A stretch of DNA of 64,000 nucleotides from contig NZ_CP083546.1 in assembly GCF_025144145.1 (NCBI RefSeq), positions 753,501 through 817,500 of the forward strand, in the 5' to 3' direction. The stretch comes from Leisingera sp. M658 (GTDB taxonomy: Bacteria > Pseudomonadota > Alphaproteobacteria > Rhodobacterales > Rhodobacteraceae). The position numbers and the translations under genes are program-made. This document shows positions 50,852 through 57,909 of the stretch, in pieces. Below the pieces are notes generated by a model that was not told the DNA's origin, did not search any database, and saw only the letters and a program-made list of their open reading frames with translations. The first letter of the stretch is position 1. Every line of letters begins with the position of its first letter.

Positions 50852-52126
50852 TCAGTCCAGAGCCATTGCCGCCTTGCGGATGGCTTCTTCGGTCTGTTGC
50901 AGATCCTCTTCGGTCAGGGCCAGGCTTGGGTAGGTCTTGCCTGGCGACTTGAAGATGCCCTCCGCGCGCAGCACCGCATTGTACCGTCTGGTACGCTCCG
51001 CATTGCCCGCCTGGGTATCGCGGTAGTCCCGGACTTTGCTGTCCGTGAACACAACCTCGAACAGCGCAGGCTCCCCGACGATCCGGAACGGCACCCCGGC
51101 CTCTTCCAGCGCCGCACTGGTTGCCTGCATCAGCCGCTTGCCAGTGCCGTTCAGCCGGTCATAGGCGCCCTCGCGGCGCAGCACTTCCATGGTCTTGAGG
51201 CCCGCCGCTGCGGCCACCGGGTTGCCCGACAGCGTGCCCAGCTGCATCAGCCAGCCCTCGGCGCCGACCTGCGTTTTGTCGAAATGCTGCATGATATCGG
51301 CACGGCCAACGATGGCTGCCAGGGGGAAGCCGCCGCCGATCACCTTGCCCAATGCCGCCAGATCCGGCGTCACGCCATACAGCTCCTGCCCGCCGCCATA
51401 GGTGGAGCGGAACCCGGTCACCACCTCGTCAAAAATCAGCAGGCTGCCGTGTTTCCGGGTCTCCTCGCGCAGCAGCTCCAGGAAGCCCGGCAGCGGCGGC
51501 ACGATGCGCTGCAGCGGTTCGGCGATGATCGCCGCAATCTCGTGCCCGTGCTCGGCCATCAGCTGCTTGATGAACTCAAAGTCATTGAACGGCGCCACCA
51601 GCACCTCGGCGGCGACCGACGGCGGGATCCCGGCACTGTCCGGTACCGCTTGCGGAAAGTTCACCCGCACCGAGGGCGCCAGGCTCATCTGCGCCTCTGC
51701 CGACATGCCGTGATAGCCGCCCTCAAACTTCACGATCTTGGTGCGCCCGGTGAAGGCCCGCGCCAGCCGGATCGCATACATGTCCGCCTCACCGCCGGTG
51801 GAGACATAGCGCAGCTGTTCGGCGCAGGGCACCGCACGGCAGATTTCCTCGGCCAGTTCGATGCCGCGGGTGTTGCTGGCAAAGAAGGTCATACCCTTCG
51901 GCAGCTGCTCCAGCACCGCCTCCATCACTTCCGGATGGCCATGGCCCAGCATCATCGGACCGGAGCCGATCAGATAGTCGATGTACTCCTTGCCGTCTTC
52001 ATCCCACACACGCGCACCCTTGCCCTCGCGGATGACGATACCGGGGTCGAAGTTGCCAAAGCCGCCCGCGGGCAGCACCGCGCGGGCGCGTTCGGTCCAT
52101 TCAGCCTGGGAGAGGATCTTTTCCAT
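50852..52126 (-). CDS. glutamate-1-semialdehyde aminomutase-like class III aminotransferase
   Basis: A 424-residue fold-type I PLP enzyme in the GSAM-like group: YVSTGGEADMYAIRLARAFTGRTKIVKFEGGYHG, LIFDEVVTGFRSTYGGGQELYGVTPDLAALGKVIGGGFPLAAI (PLP Lys in LGKVIGGG). It is not the housekeeping HemL: the lead FGNFDPGIVIREGKGARV and GMTFFASNTRGIELAEEI differ from HemL. Such relatives act on amino acids or amines in catabolic clusters. It has its own operator-like repeat and promoter region, 66 bp after the enolase-superfamily gene. Confidence 0.84.
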   Translation of the reverse strand: MEKILSQAEWTERARAVLPAGGFGNFDPGIVIREGKGARVWDEDGKEYIDYLIGSGPMMLGHGHPEVMEAVLEQLPKGMTFFASNTRGIELAEEICRAVPCAEQLRYVSTGGEADMYAIRLARAFTGRTKIVKFEGGYHGMSAEAQMSLAPSVRVNFPQAVPDSAGIPPSVAAEVLVAPFNDFEFIKQLMAEHGHEIAAIIAEPLQRIVPPLPGFLELLREETRKHGSLLIFDEVVTGFRSTYGGGQELYGVTPDLAALGKVIGGGFPLAAIVGRADIMQHFDKTQVGAEGWLMQLGTLSGNPVAAAAGLKTMEVLRREGAYDRLNGTGKRLMQATSAALEEAGVPFRIVGEPALFEVVFTDSKVRDYRDTQAGNAERTRRYNAVLRAEGIFKSPGKTYPSLALTEEDLQQTEEAIRKAAMALD

Positions 52127-52172
52127 GTCTTCAATTCCTGTTGAGGGCCGGGTTGCCCGAAGTTAGGTGGAA

Positions 52173-52190
52173 TTTGACCAAGAAGTCAAA
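52173..52190. promoter_or_regulatory. Inverted repeat upstream of the GSAM-like aminotransferase gene
   Basis: TTTGAC-caagaa-GTCAAA, a perfect 6-6-6 inverted repeat in an AT-rich patch, 47-64 bp before the start at 52126. It suggests separate control of this gene from the enolase-superfamily operon upstream. The half-sites resemble GntR-type operators, but no such gene is adjacent. Confidence 0.45.
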
Positions 52191-52192
52191 AT

Positions 52193-53296
52193 TTATTCGA
52201 TCACAGCTGCGGGAGCGCCCAGCCCCTTGCGGTCAGGCCGCACGCCAAGGCCGGGGCCTTCGGGCGGGGCGATGCGGCCATTGCGGCGCTCTGGACCTGC
52301 CGGGTCCAGCCGCGGGCTAACGTAGGAGGACAAGTCGCAGACATTCATCAGCCGCAGCGGATCGGTGGACGCACCCAAATGCAGCAGGGCAGCGGTGGTA
52401 ATGTCGGAGCCCCAGGTGTCCTCGATGCACATCTTTGCACCCAGATGCAGGCACAAGTCCCGCGCCCGGCGCGAGGCTGACAGTCCGCCGAATTTCGACA
52501 GTTTGATGGCAACCGCATCCATAACGCCCGCCGCATGGCCTGCCAGCAGCGAAGCTGTATCATGGGCGTTTTCATCCAGTTTCATAGGCAGGCCGCAAGA
52601 CGCGCGCACCCGGGCGCAGTCCTTGATGGTGGCGCAGGGCTGTTCCAGCATGATGTCCAGATCTGCAACAGCCCGGCCCACGCGGGAGGCATCCAGCGAG
52701 GATGCACCGCAGTTCCAGTCGCCATAGACCAGTGGCCCGCTGCCGATTGCCTCGCGCACCATCCGCAGACGGGCTGCATCCGCCTGCCAGTCACGGTCCG
52801 CGCCGAGTCTTACCTGAAACTGGGTGATGCCGGTGGCCTGCGCCTCGCAGGCAATGCGCGCCATCTCCTCGGGTGCAACACAGGTGATTGAATGATAAAG
52901 CGGCATATCCGCCTGCCGCTGACCGCCGAGCAGAGCATGAAGCGGCAGGTTTGCCGCCTGCGCGGTCAGGTCCCACAGAGCAATGTCGATGGCTGATTTG
53001 GCATAGGCATGCCCCTGCAGCCAACTGTCCAGCTTCGCCATCACCGCCTCTGGCCCCACAGGATCGGCACCCAGCAGCACCGGCGCCAGTTCCTCGACAG
53101 CAGGCACCACGCCGCGGGCATAGGCTGGCAGGTAGTGCGGGATCGGGCATACCTCGCCCCAGCCGGTCAGGCCGGTATCGGTGTCCAGCGCCAGCACCAC
53201 GCTTTCGACTGTGCCGCAGGTCTTGCCCTCGGCCATGTAATAGGCGGTGTGGCTGGTCAGCGGCACATGCCACAGGGATATCCGGGTGATTTTCAT
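52193..53296 (-). CDS. mandelate racemase/muconate lactonizing enzyme family protein (MR1)
   Basis: A 367-residue enolase-superfamily enzyme. The capping domain holds TGLTGWGEVCPIPHYLPAYARG. In the barrel, Mg ligands are Asp in YGDWNCG, Glu in MLEQPC and Asp in KLDENAHD; the general-base Lys of the other face is in AIKLSKFGG. The position of the usual KxK lysine reads FQVRLGADRD, i.e. Arg in place of the second Lys. The family abstracts the alpha proton of a carboxylate; outcome may be epimerisation, dehydration or cycloisomerisation. It overlaps the cupin gene before it by four bases (ATGA). Confidence 0.88.
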   Translation of the reverse strand: MKITRISLWHVPLTSHTAYYMAEGKTCGTVESVVLALDTDTGLTGWGEVCPIPHYLPAYARGVVPAVEELAPVLLGADPVGPEAVMAKLDSWLQGHAYAKSAIDIALWDLTAQAANLPLHALLGGQRQADMPLYHSITCVAPEEMARIACEAQATGITQFQVRLGADRDWQADAARLRMVREAIGSGPLVYGDWNCGASSLDASRVGRAVADLDIMLEQPCATIKDCARVRASCGLPMKLDENAHDTASLLAGHAAGVMDAVAIKLSKFGGLSASRRARDLCLHLGAKMCIEDTWGSDITTAALLHLGASTDPLRLMNVCDLSSYVSPRLDPAGPERRNGRIAPPEGPGLGVRPDRKGLGAPAAVIE

Positions 53297-53883
53297 TCGC
53301 GTGTTCCCAGGTCGGATTTTTTCAAAAGATCTTCACCGCGCCAGAACGCCGCCGCCAGCAGCGGTCCCGGCACCATATCAATGGCATGTTTCTGATGCGG
53401 CGCGTGGTGGATGGTGTCTTCCGGCCCGGCATCCTGTGCCGCGCGGCCTTGGGAATGAAACCGGGCCTGGCCTGCGAGGATCAGATAGGTTTCCTCGGGC
53501 GCGTGCGAATGTTCACTGTAATGCTGTCCGGCACCCCAGTAGCCGATGGACAGGCGCATTTCATCGCTTTGGTACAGCCCCTCGGGCGAGACCAGATTGA
53601 CCCAGCCGTAATTGTCCAGCCAGTCGCGGGAGAAGCTGTCGGCCTCAGTGTAAGTCTGCTGCCAGCGCAAAGCCGGAATCGCGTCAATGAGGGCCGCCAC
53701 GGCGTCCTGCGCCGGGCCGTCTTGTGCCCAGCGCGTGCGCAAGGCGCTGATCTTGCCGCAGACCGGCAGACGGTGCAGTGCAACCTCCAGCAGCGGCAGG
53801 CTTTGCATCCGCGCGGCAAACCAGCCCAGGCCCTCAGTCCGGGCAGCCAGTTGTGTCAGCTCATGCAGCAACTGTGCAGGCAT
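53293..53883 (-). CDS. cupin of the DMSP lyase-like family (DddQ-like), copy 1
   Basis: A 196-residue protein with a C-terminal cupin. Motif 1: IGYWGAGQHYSEHSHAPEETYLILAGQARFH, giving the Tyr-x2-His-x-His-x3-Glu-x-Tyr metal/active-site set of DddQ, DddL and DddW. Motif 2: DTIHHAPHQKHAID. The ATG at 53883 has GGAGG eight bases ahead, set in the end of the preceding gene; 53907 would start inside it. DddQ cleaves DMSP to DMS and acrylate with a divalent metal, but many family members have weak DMSP activity and may act on other substrates, so the symbol is left blank. Confidence 0.82.
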   Translation of the reverse strand: MPAQLLHELTQLAARTEGLGWFAARMQSLPLLEVALHRLPVCGKISALRTRWAQDGPAQDAVAALIDAIPALRWQQTYTEADSFSRDWLDNYGWVNLVSPEGLYQSDEMRLSIGYWGAGQHYSEHSHAPEETYLILAGQARFHSQGRAAQDAGPEDTIHHAPHQKHAIDMVPGPLLAAAFWRGEDLLKKSDLGTRE

Positions 53884-53887
53884 CGCG

Positions 53888-54997
53888 TTAGCCTCCGTAG
53901 ACCGCAACCGGGTCCCCCAGCGCGCCTTCTTCCGGCATCACGCCGAGGCCGGGCAGGGAGGGCGGCACCGCTACCCCTGCGTCATTGCGCGCGCCCTGGC
54001 CGGGCACCGGGTCCACGTCCAGATGATAGTGGCAAAGCCAGCTTGCCAGCCGGTTTGAGTCCGGTGTCGAGGCGGCCAAATGGATCGCCGCAGTATCGGC
54101 CAGCGCCGAGCCGCCCAGATCCTCAATATGCATCTGCCAGCCCACCGAGACGCCAAAGTCGCGGATCTGCCGCGCCCGGGTCAGCCCGCCGACGCGGTTG
54201 GGTTTCACCTTTACCCCCTCGCAGGCGCCACGCTTCCAGGCCGCCAGGTGATCACCGAACGTATGCATGCATTCATCCAGCATGATCGGGTTGGAGACCC
54301 GCGACGCCACATGGGCGCATTGATCCAGCGTTTCACAGGGCTGCTCCACCCAGTCGCGGGCCTTGACCGAGTTCAGCACCTCCACCGCGACCCCTGGCTG
54401 CCAGGCGCGGTTTACGTCGAAGGTCACCTTGTGGCCCTTGGGCAAGCCTTCCGAGATCGCTTCGATCCGGTCGATGTCGAGGCCAATGTCAGTGCCGCCG
54501 ACTTTGGCCGAATGCACAGTATAGCCCTTTTGCGCGGCACAGGCGATCAGCGCCAGCATCTCTTCCGGGCTGCCGGTGGAAATCGAGGAGTTCACCAGTA
54601 CCGGCGCCGCCTCGGCCCCGCCCAGAAGCTGCCACAGCGGCAGGCCTGTAGCCTTGCCGAGAATATCCCAGCAGGCCATGTCGATCGGCGACTTCACATA
54701 TGGATGCCCTGGCAGCTGCACATCCATCACCCGGTTCACGTGATCCAGGCAGCGCGGGTCCAGCCCGATCAACGCAGGCGACAGGGTTTCAATTCCGGCC
54801 CGAATCCCCGGCCCATGTGCGGGCAGATAGGTATGCCCCCAGGGGCAGCCTTCCCCCCAGCCCGAGATGCCCTCGTCGGTATCAATGCGCACAAACGTGC
54901 TGTCTAGTTTTTCGAACTTCAGCCGCCCACCCGACAGGTAATAGGGCTCGGTCAGCGGCATATCGAGCTGATAGACGGTGATCCGGGTGATTTTCAT
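53888..54997 (-). CDS. mandelate racemase/muconate lactonizing enzyme family protein (MR2), cis-3-hydroxyproline dehydratase-like
   Basis: A 369-residue enolase-superfamily enzyme. N-terminal capping region: YYLSGGRLKFEKLDSTFVRI and GWGEGCPWGHTYLPAHGPGIRAGIETL; these I recall as characteristic of the group containing cis-3-hydroxy-L-proline dehydratase. Barrel: VHSAKVGGTD (Lys base, with Ser where KxK has its first Lys), Mg ligands in TFDVNRAW, VEQPCET and MLDECMH, and second Lys in GVKVKPNRVGGL. If the call holds, the product is Delta1-pyrroline-2-carboxylate. Coupled to MR3 by a 4-base overlap and to cupin 1 by five bases. Confidence 0.86.
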   Translation of the reverse strand: MKITRITVYQLDMPLTEPYYLSGGRLKFEKLDSTFVRIDTDEGISGWGEGCPWGHTYLPAHGPGIRAGIETLSPALIGLDPRCLDHVNRVMDVQLPGHPYVKSPIDMACWDILGKATGLPLWQLLGGAEAAPVLVNSSISTGSPEEMLALIACAAQKGYTVHSAKVGGTDIGLDIDRIEAISEGLPKGHKVTFDVNRAWQPGVAVEVLNSVKARDWVEQPCETLDQCAHVASRVSNPIMLDECMHTFGDHLAAWKRGACEGVKVKPNRVGGLTRARQIRDFGVSVGWQMHIEDLGGSALADTAAIHLAASTPDSNRLASWLCHYHLDVDPVPGQGARNDAGVAVPPSLPGLGVMPEEGALGDPVAVYGG

Positions 54998-56106
54998 GCT
55001 GTGCCTCCAAACTCTGCCACCGGCACGCCGAGGCTTTCGAAATCGGGAGTGACACCCAGCCCCGGCGTGTCCGGCGCGTAGAGCCTGCCGTTCTTCGCCC
55101 AGGCGCCGCCGGTGCCTGTGGAGCGTGTGTTGTAGTTCATCAGATCGGTGGTGTTGTGCAGGTACTCAGCCGGAGTGGTGGCGGCGAAATGTGCCAGTGT
55201 CGCGCTGGCAATCTCGCCGCCCCGGGTGTCCTCGGCCACCACTGGCAGGCGGTTCTCGACCAGGTAGTCCCGCACCCGGCGCGCCTTGGAGATGCCGCCG
55301 GGGTTGGAGATTTTGAGGCAGACCAGATCAGCGCCATGATCCGCCACGATGCGCTGGGCGGCCTGCATGCCGGTCACGCATTCATCCAGCTTCATCGGCA
55401 GGTCGGTGCGCATCCGCACCTGCTGGCATTCCTCGTAGGTACGGCAGGGCTGTTCCAGGATGTAGTCCAGGTCTTTGGTTGCCCGCGCCACCCGCAGCGC
55501 ATTGTCGACCCGCCAGCCTTGGTTGGCATCAGCCATCGCCTTTTCGCCGGGCTTCAGCAGCGGCACGGTGGAGCGGATGCGGTCGATATCCGCGGCCCAG
55601 TCGCCGCCGACCTTGACCTGGAACTGGCGGTAGCCTTGCGTTCGGTAGCGGTCCATCTCGGCGATGGTTTCCGCGGTGCCCTTCTGCGGCGCCACCCGGT
55701 ACATTGGCGCACCATCGGTCAGCTTGCCGCCCCAGAGCCGCCACAGCGGCGCATCCAGCGACTGGCCCAGAATGTCCCAGCAGGCGGCATCAAACGGGGC
55801 CTTGGCATAGCCGTGCCCTTGAACCAGATGGTCCATGATCCGTTCGATCCGGGCCACATCGCGCGGGTCCTCGCCGATAAGGGCGGGCGCCACCAGCCGG
55901 GCCAGCGCTGGTACGCCTTCGGAATGGGCAACCATGTAGTTCTCGCCGCAGGGGGTGAACTCGCCGCAGCCCTGCAGGCCTGTGTCGGTGTCGATCACCA
56001 CCACCGAGGCGGTGGCGGTTTCAATCGCATTGCCTGCGCCCCAGACATAGGCGCCGCCAACATAAGGCAGGCCGGTTTGGAAGATGCGGATACAGGTGAT
56101 CTTCAT
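54994..56106 (-). CDS. mandelate racemase/muconate lactonizing enzyme family protein (MR3)
   Basis: A 370-residue enolase-superfamily enzyme. Capping: TGLQGCGEFTPCGENYMVAHSEGV and GHGYAKAPFDAACWDILGQSL. Barrel: FQVKVGGDWAADI (Lys base; first KxK position is Gln), Mg ligands in MADANQGW, LEQPCRTY and KLDECVTG, second Lys in VCLKISNPGGISKA. It differs from MR1 and MR2 across the capping loops, which set specificity, so the three probably take different substrates or successive intermediates. 17 bp after cupin 2. Confidence 0.88.
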   Translation of the reverse strand: MKITCIRIFQTGLPYVGGAYVWGAGNAIETATASVVVIDTDTGLQGCGEFTPCGENYMVAHSEGVPALARLVAPALIGEDPRDVARIERIMDHLVQGHGYAKAPFDAACWDILGQSLDAPLWRLWGGKLTDGAPMYRVAPQKGTAETIAEMDRYRTQGYRQFQVKVGGDWAADIDRIRSTVPLLKPGEKAMADANQGWRVDNALRVARATKDLDYILEQPCRTYEECQQVRMRTDLPMKLDECVTGMQAAQRIVADHGADLVCLKISNPGGISKARRVRDYLVENRLPVVAEDTRGGEIASATLAHFAATTPAEYLHNTTDLMNYNTRSTGTGGAWAKNGRLYAPDTPGLGVTPDFESLGVPVAEFGGTA

Positions 56107-56123
56107 CTCTGGCGCTCCTGTTG

Positions 56124-56732
56124 TCAGTCCGGGGACATTGCCGGATCATCCGCCAGCCCCTCGCCGCGCCAGAAGACGAAGCAGAGGATCGGATGCCCGT
56201 TGGTGATCATCGCATGCGGCTGGTTTGGCCCGTGCATCTTGGTGTCACCCGGAACCAGCCGCCTGACCTCTTCGCCCTTGGCCATGAAATCGGCGCTGCC
56301 GGACAGGATGGTATAAAGCTCTTCAGGGGTGTGCTGGTGCCAGGGATAGTCCAGTCCAGGGCCCCAATAGCCAATGGTCATCCGCGTTTGGAGTGAATGG
56401 AAATGCCCCGTTGGCCCAACCAGTTCAAACCAGCCGTAACGCAGCAGAAAGTCCTGGCCGACTTCCTCTTCGGTATAGGTGCGGCGCCATTCCGCATGCG
56501 GCGCCAGGGCAATGATCGCTTGCTGCAGGGCGCGCACCTCAGCCTCTGCCGGGATGCCCTTGGCGGCATAACCGGGGTCGGATTGCACCAGTGCTGCGCC
56601 GGGAACCTGATGTCCCTCGCGGCCCGCCCAGCGGATGTCGCTGGGCCAGGGCTGAAACTCTGCCACGGCTGGCAAGGCGGCATGGAAGGCCTTGGCCGCC
56701 TCCAGCGCCTTATCAAACAGCGCCCGGCTCAT
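56124..56732 (-). CDS. cupin of the DMSP lyase-like family (DddQ-like), copy 2
   Basis: A 202-residue protein of the same family as the copy at 53293. Motif 1: IGYWGPGLDYPWHQHTPEELYTILSGSADFM; motif 2: TKMHGPNQPHAMITNGHPILCFVFWRGEG. The Tyr-x2-His-x-His-x3-Glu-x-Tyr set and the last His are all kept. An N-terminal helical segment (about 1-95) precedes the cupin. The start overlaps the stop of the oxidoreductase gene (ATGA). In Roseovarius nubinhibens two adjacent dddQ genes are known, which makes this pair notable. Confidence 0.83.
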   Translation of the reverse strand: MSRALFDKALEAAKAFHAALPAVAEFQPWPSDIRWAGREGHQVPGAALVQSDPGYAAKGIPAEAEVRALQQAIIALAPHAEWRRTYTEEEVGQDFLLRYGWFELVGPTGHFHSLQTRMTIGYWGPGLDYPWHQHTPEELYTILSGSADFMAKGEEVRRLVPGDTKMHGPNQPHAMITNGHPILCFVFWRGEGLADDPAMSPD

Positions 56733-57811
56733 GGGAGCACCACGATATTGCCGGTGTGCTTCTTGGCGATGAAGGCGGCCTGCGCCTCTTTCAAGCCCGC
56801 CAGCGGATAGGCAGCGGCCAGTGCCGGTTTGATTTCGCCCTTTTCGATATAGGAGACCACGTCGGTGAAGTTGCGGTGCGGAGTTACGGTGGAGCCGGTG
56901 AAGGTCAGGTCACGCAGGTAGAAGGTGCGCAGGTCCAGCTCGACCACCGGTCCGGCAATCGCGCCGGAGCAGGTGTAGCGGCCGCCGCGCTCCAGCACGC
57001 TGATCAGCTTGGGCCAGGCCGCGCCGCCGACCACATCGGCCACCACGGTGACCTTTTCGCCGCCAAGTGCAGCCCGCAGGTTTTCCGGCGACCGTGGCAG
57101 GATCAGGTCGGGGCCAAGCCCGGCCACCTCTGCATGTTTGGCCTCAGACGCCATGGCAATCACCCTGGCGCCGCGGCGCTTGGCAAGCTGGACCAGCGCG
57201 CCGCCAACCCCGCCCGAGGCGCCGGGGACCAGCACGGTGTCATCCGCATCCACATTGGCACGGCTCAGCATGCCCTCGGCGGTGACATAAGAGCAGGAAA
57301 AAGTGGCCAGCTCCGCATCGCTGAGGGGGCTGTTGACCACCGCCACACCGCGCACATCCGCCTTGGTGTATTCGGCAAAGCCGCCATCGCATTCGGAGCC
57401 GAAGTAGCCGGCCTTGTCCATGTTGCCGGGATCGTCCCAGTCACGGACCCAGCCGCCGGCCATGACGCGCTTGCCGATGAGCGCAGGGTCGGCCCCGTCG
57501 CCAACGGCCACCACATCGCCAACCGCGTCGGCCCCCTGGATGCGCGGGAAGGTGATGGGGCGGCCGCCCCAGCTCGGGTCTTCCTCGCCCGCTTCGTCAA
57601 AGGCGCCGCCGGTGGTGGCGCCTTTGACGGACTTGGAGTACCAGCCGGAGCGGGTGTTCACATCGGTGTTGTTCAGCCCGCAGGCGCCGACCTTGATCAG
57701 CGCCTCCATCGGACCGGGTTGCGGCACCGGCCAGTCCTGGTGCCATTCGTATTTGTCCAGACCGCCGTGGCCGGTCAGAACCATCGCTTTCATTGTGTCG
57801 GGCAGGGTCAT
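56729..57811 (-). CDS. MDR-family NAD(P)H oxidoreductase (quinone reductase/alcohol dehydrogenase-like)
   Basis: A 360-residue medium-chain dehydrogenase/reductase: KAMVLTGHGGLDKYEW, VGACGLNNTDVNTRSGWYSKSV, QGADAVGDVVAVGDGADPALIGKRVM, and nucleotide site VLVPGASGGVGGALVQLAKRRGARVIAMAS. The catalytic zinc ligands of true alcohol dehydrogenases are not evident (NNTD instead of CHTD), so a zinc-independent enoyl/quinone reductase is likely; acrylyl-CoA reductase AcuI belongs to the same superfamily. The start is at the family Met (57811); a longer frame to 57913 reads through an intergenic repeat. Confidence 0.82.
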   Translation of the reverse strand: MTLPDTMKAMVLTGHGGLDKYEWHQDWPVPQPGPMEALIKVGACGLNNTDVNTRSGWYSKSVKGATTGGAFDEAGEEDPSWGGRPITFPRIQGADAVGDVVAVGDGADPALIGKRVMAGGWVRDWDDPGNMDKAGYFGSECDGGFAEYTKADVRGVAVVNSPLSDAELATFSCSYVTAEGMLSRANVDADDTVLVPGASGGVGGALVQLAKRRGARVIAMASEAKHAEVAGLGPDLILPRSPENLRAALGGEKVTVVADVVGGAAWPKLISVLERGGRYTCSGAIAGPVVELDLRTFYLRDLTFTGSTVTPHRNFTDVVSYIEKGEIKPALAAAYPLAGLKEAQAAFIAKKHTGNIVVLP

Positions 57812-57834
57812 TTTCGGCGTTTCCCTTTTGGCTA

Positions 57835-57897
57835 TGGGGAGGGGGGTGCTGCCCCCGCCTTCGGCTCCCCCGGAGTATTTTTGAAAGATGAAGGAGG
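57835..57897. repeat. Dispersed intergenic repeat (copy E)
   Basis: GGGGGGTGCTGCCCCC and CGGAGTATTTTTGAAAGATGAAGGAGG lie between the FAD enzyme and MDR genes. On the coding (minus) strand the tag comes first, so this copy is reversed relative to transcription, as copy A. It is in frame with the MDR gene, which creates a spurious longer open frame. Confidence 0.6.
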
Positions 57898-57909
57898 CCT
57901 GTTGTTTGC

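Noticed and set aside
50852..52126. Calling the aminotransferase HemL (glutamate-1-semialdehyde aminomutase)
   Set aside because: Rhodobacterales make aminolevulinate mainly by the Shemin route, and the N-terminal pattern and catabolic setting differ from HemL.
53293..56732. Naming the two cupins dddQ outright
   Set aside because: Active-site residues fit, but family members differ in DMSP activity and the gene context points partly elsewhere, so only a family call is made.
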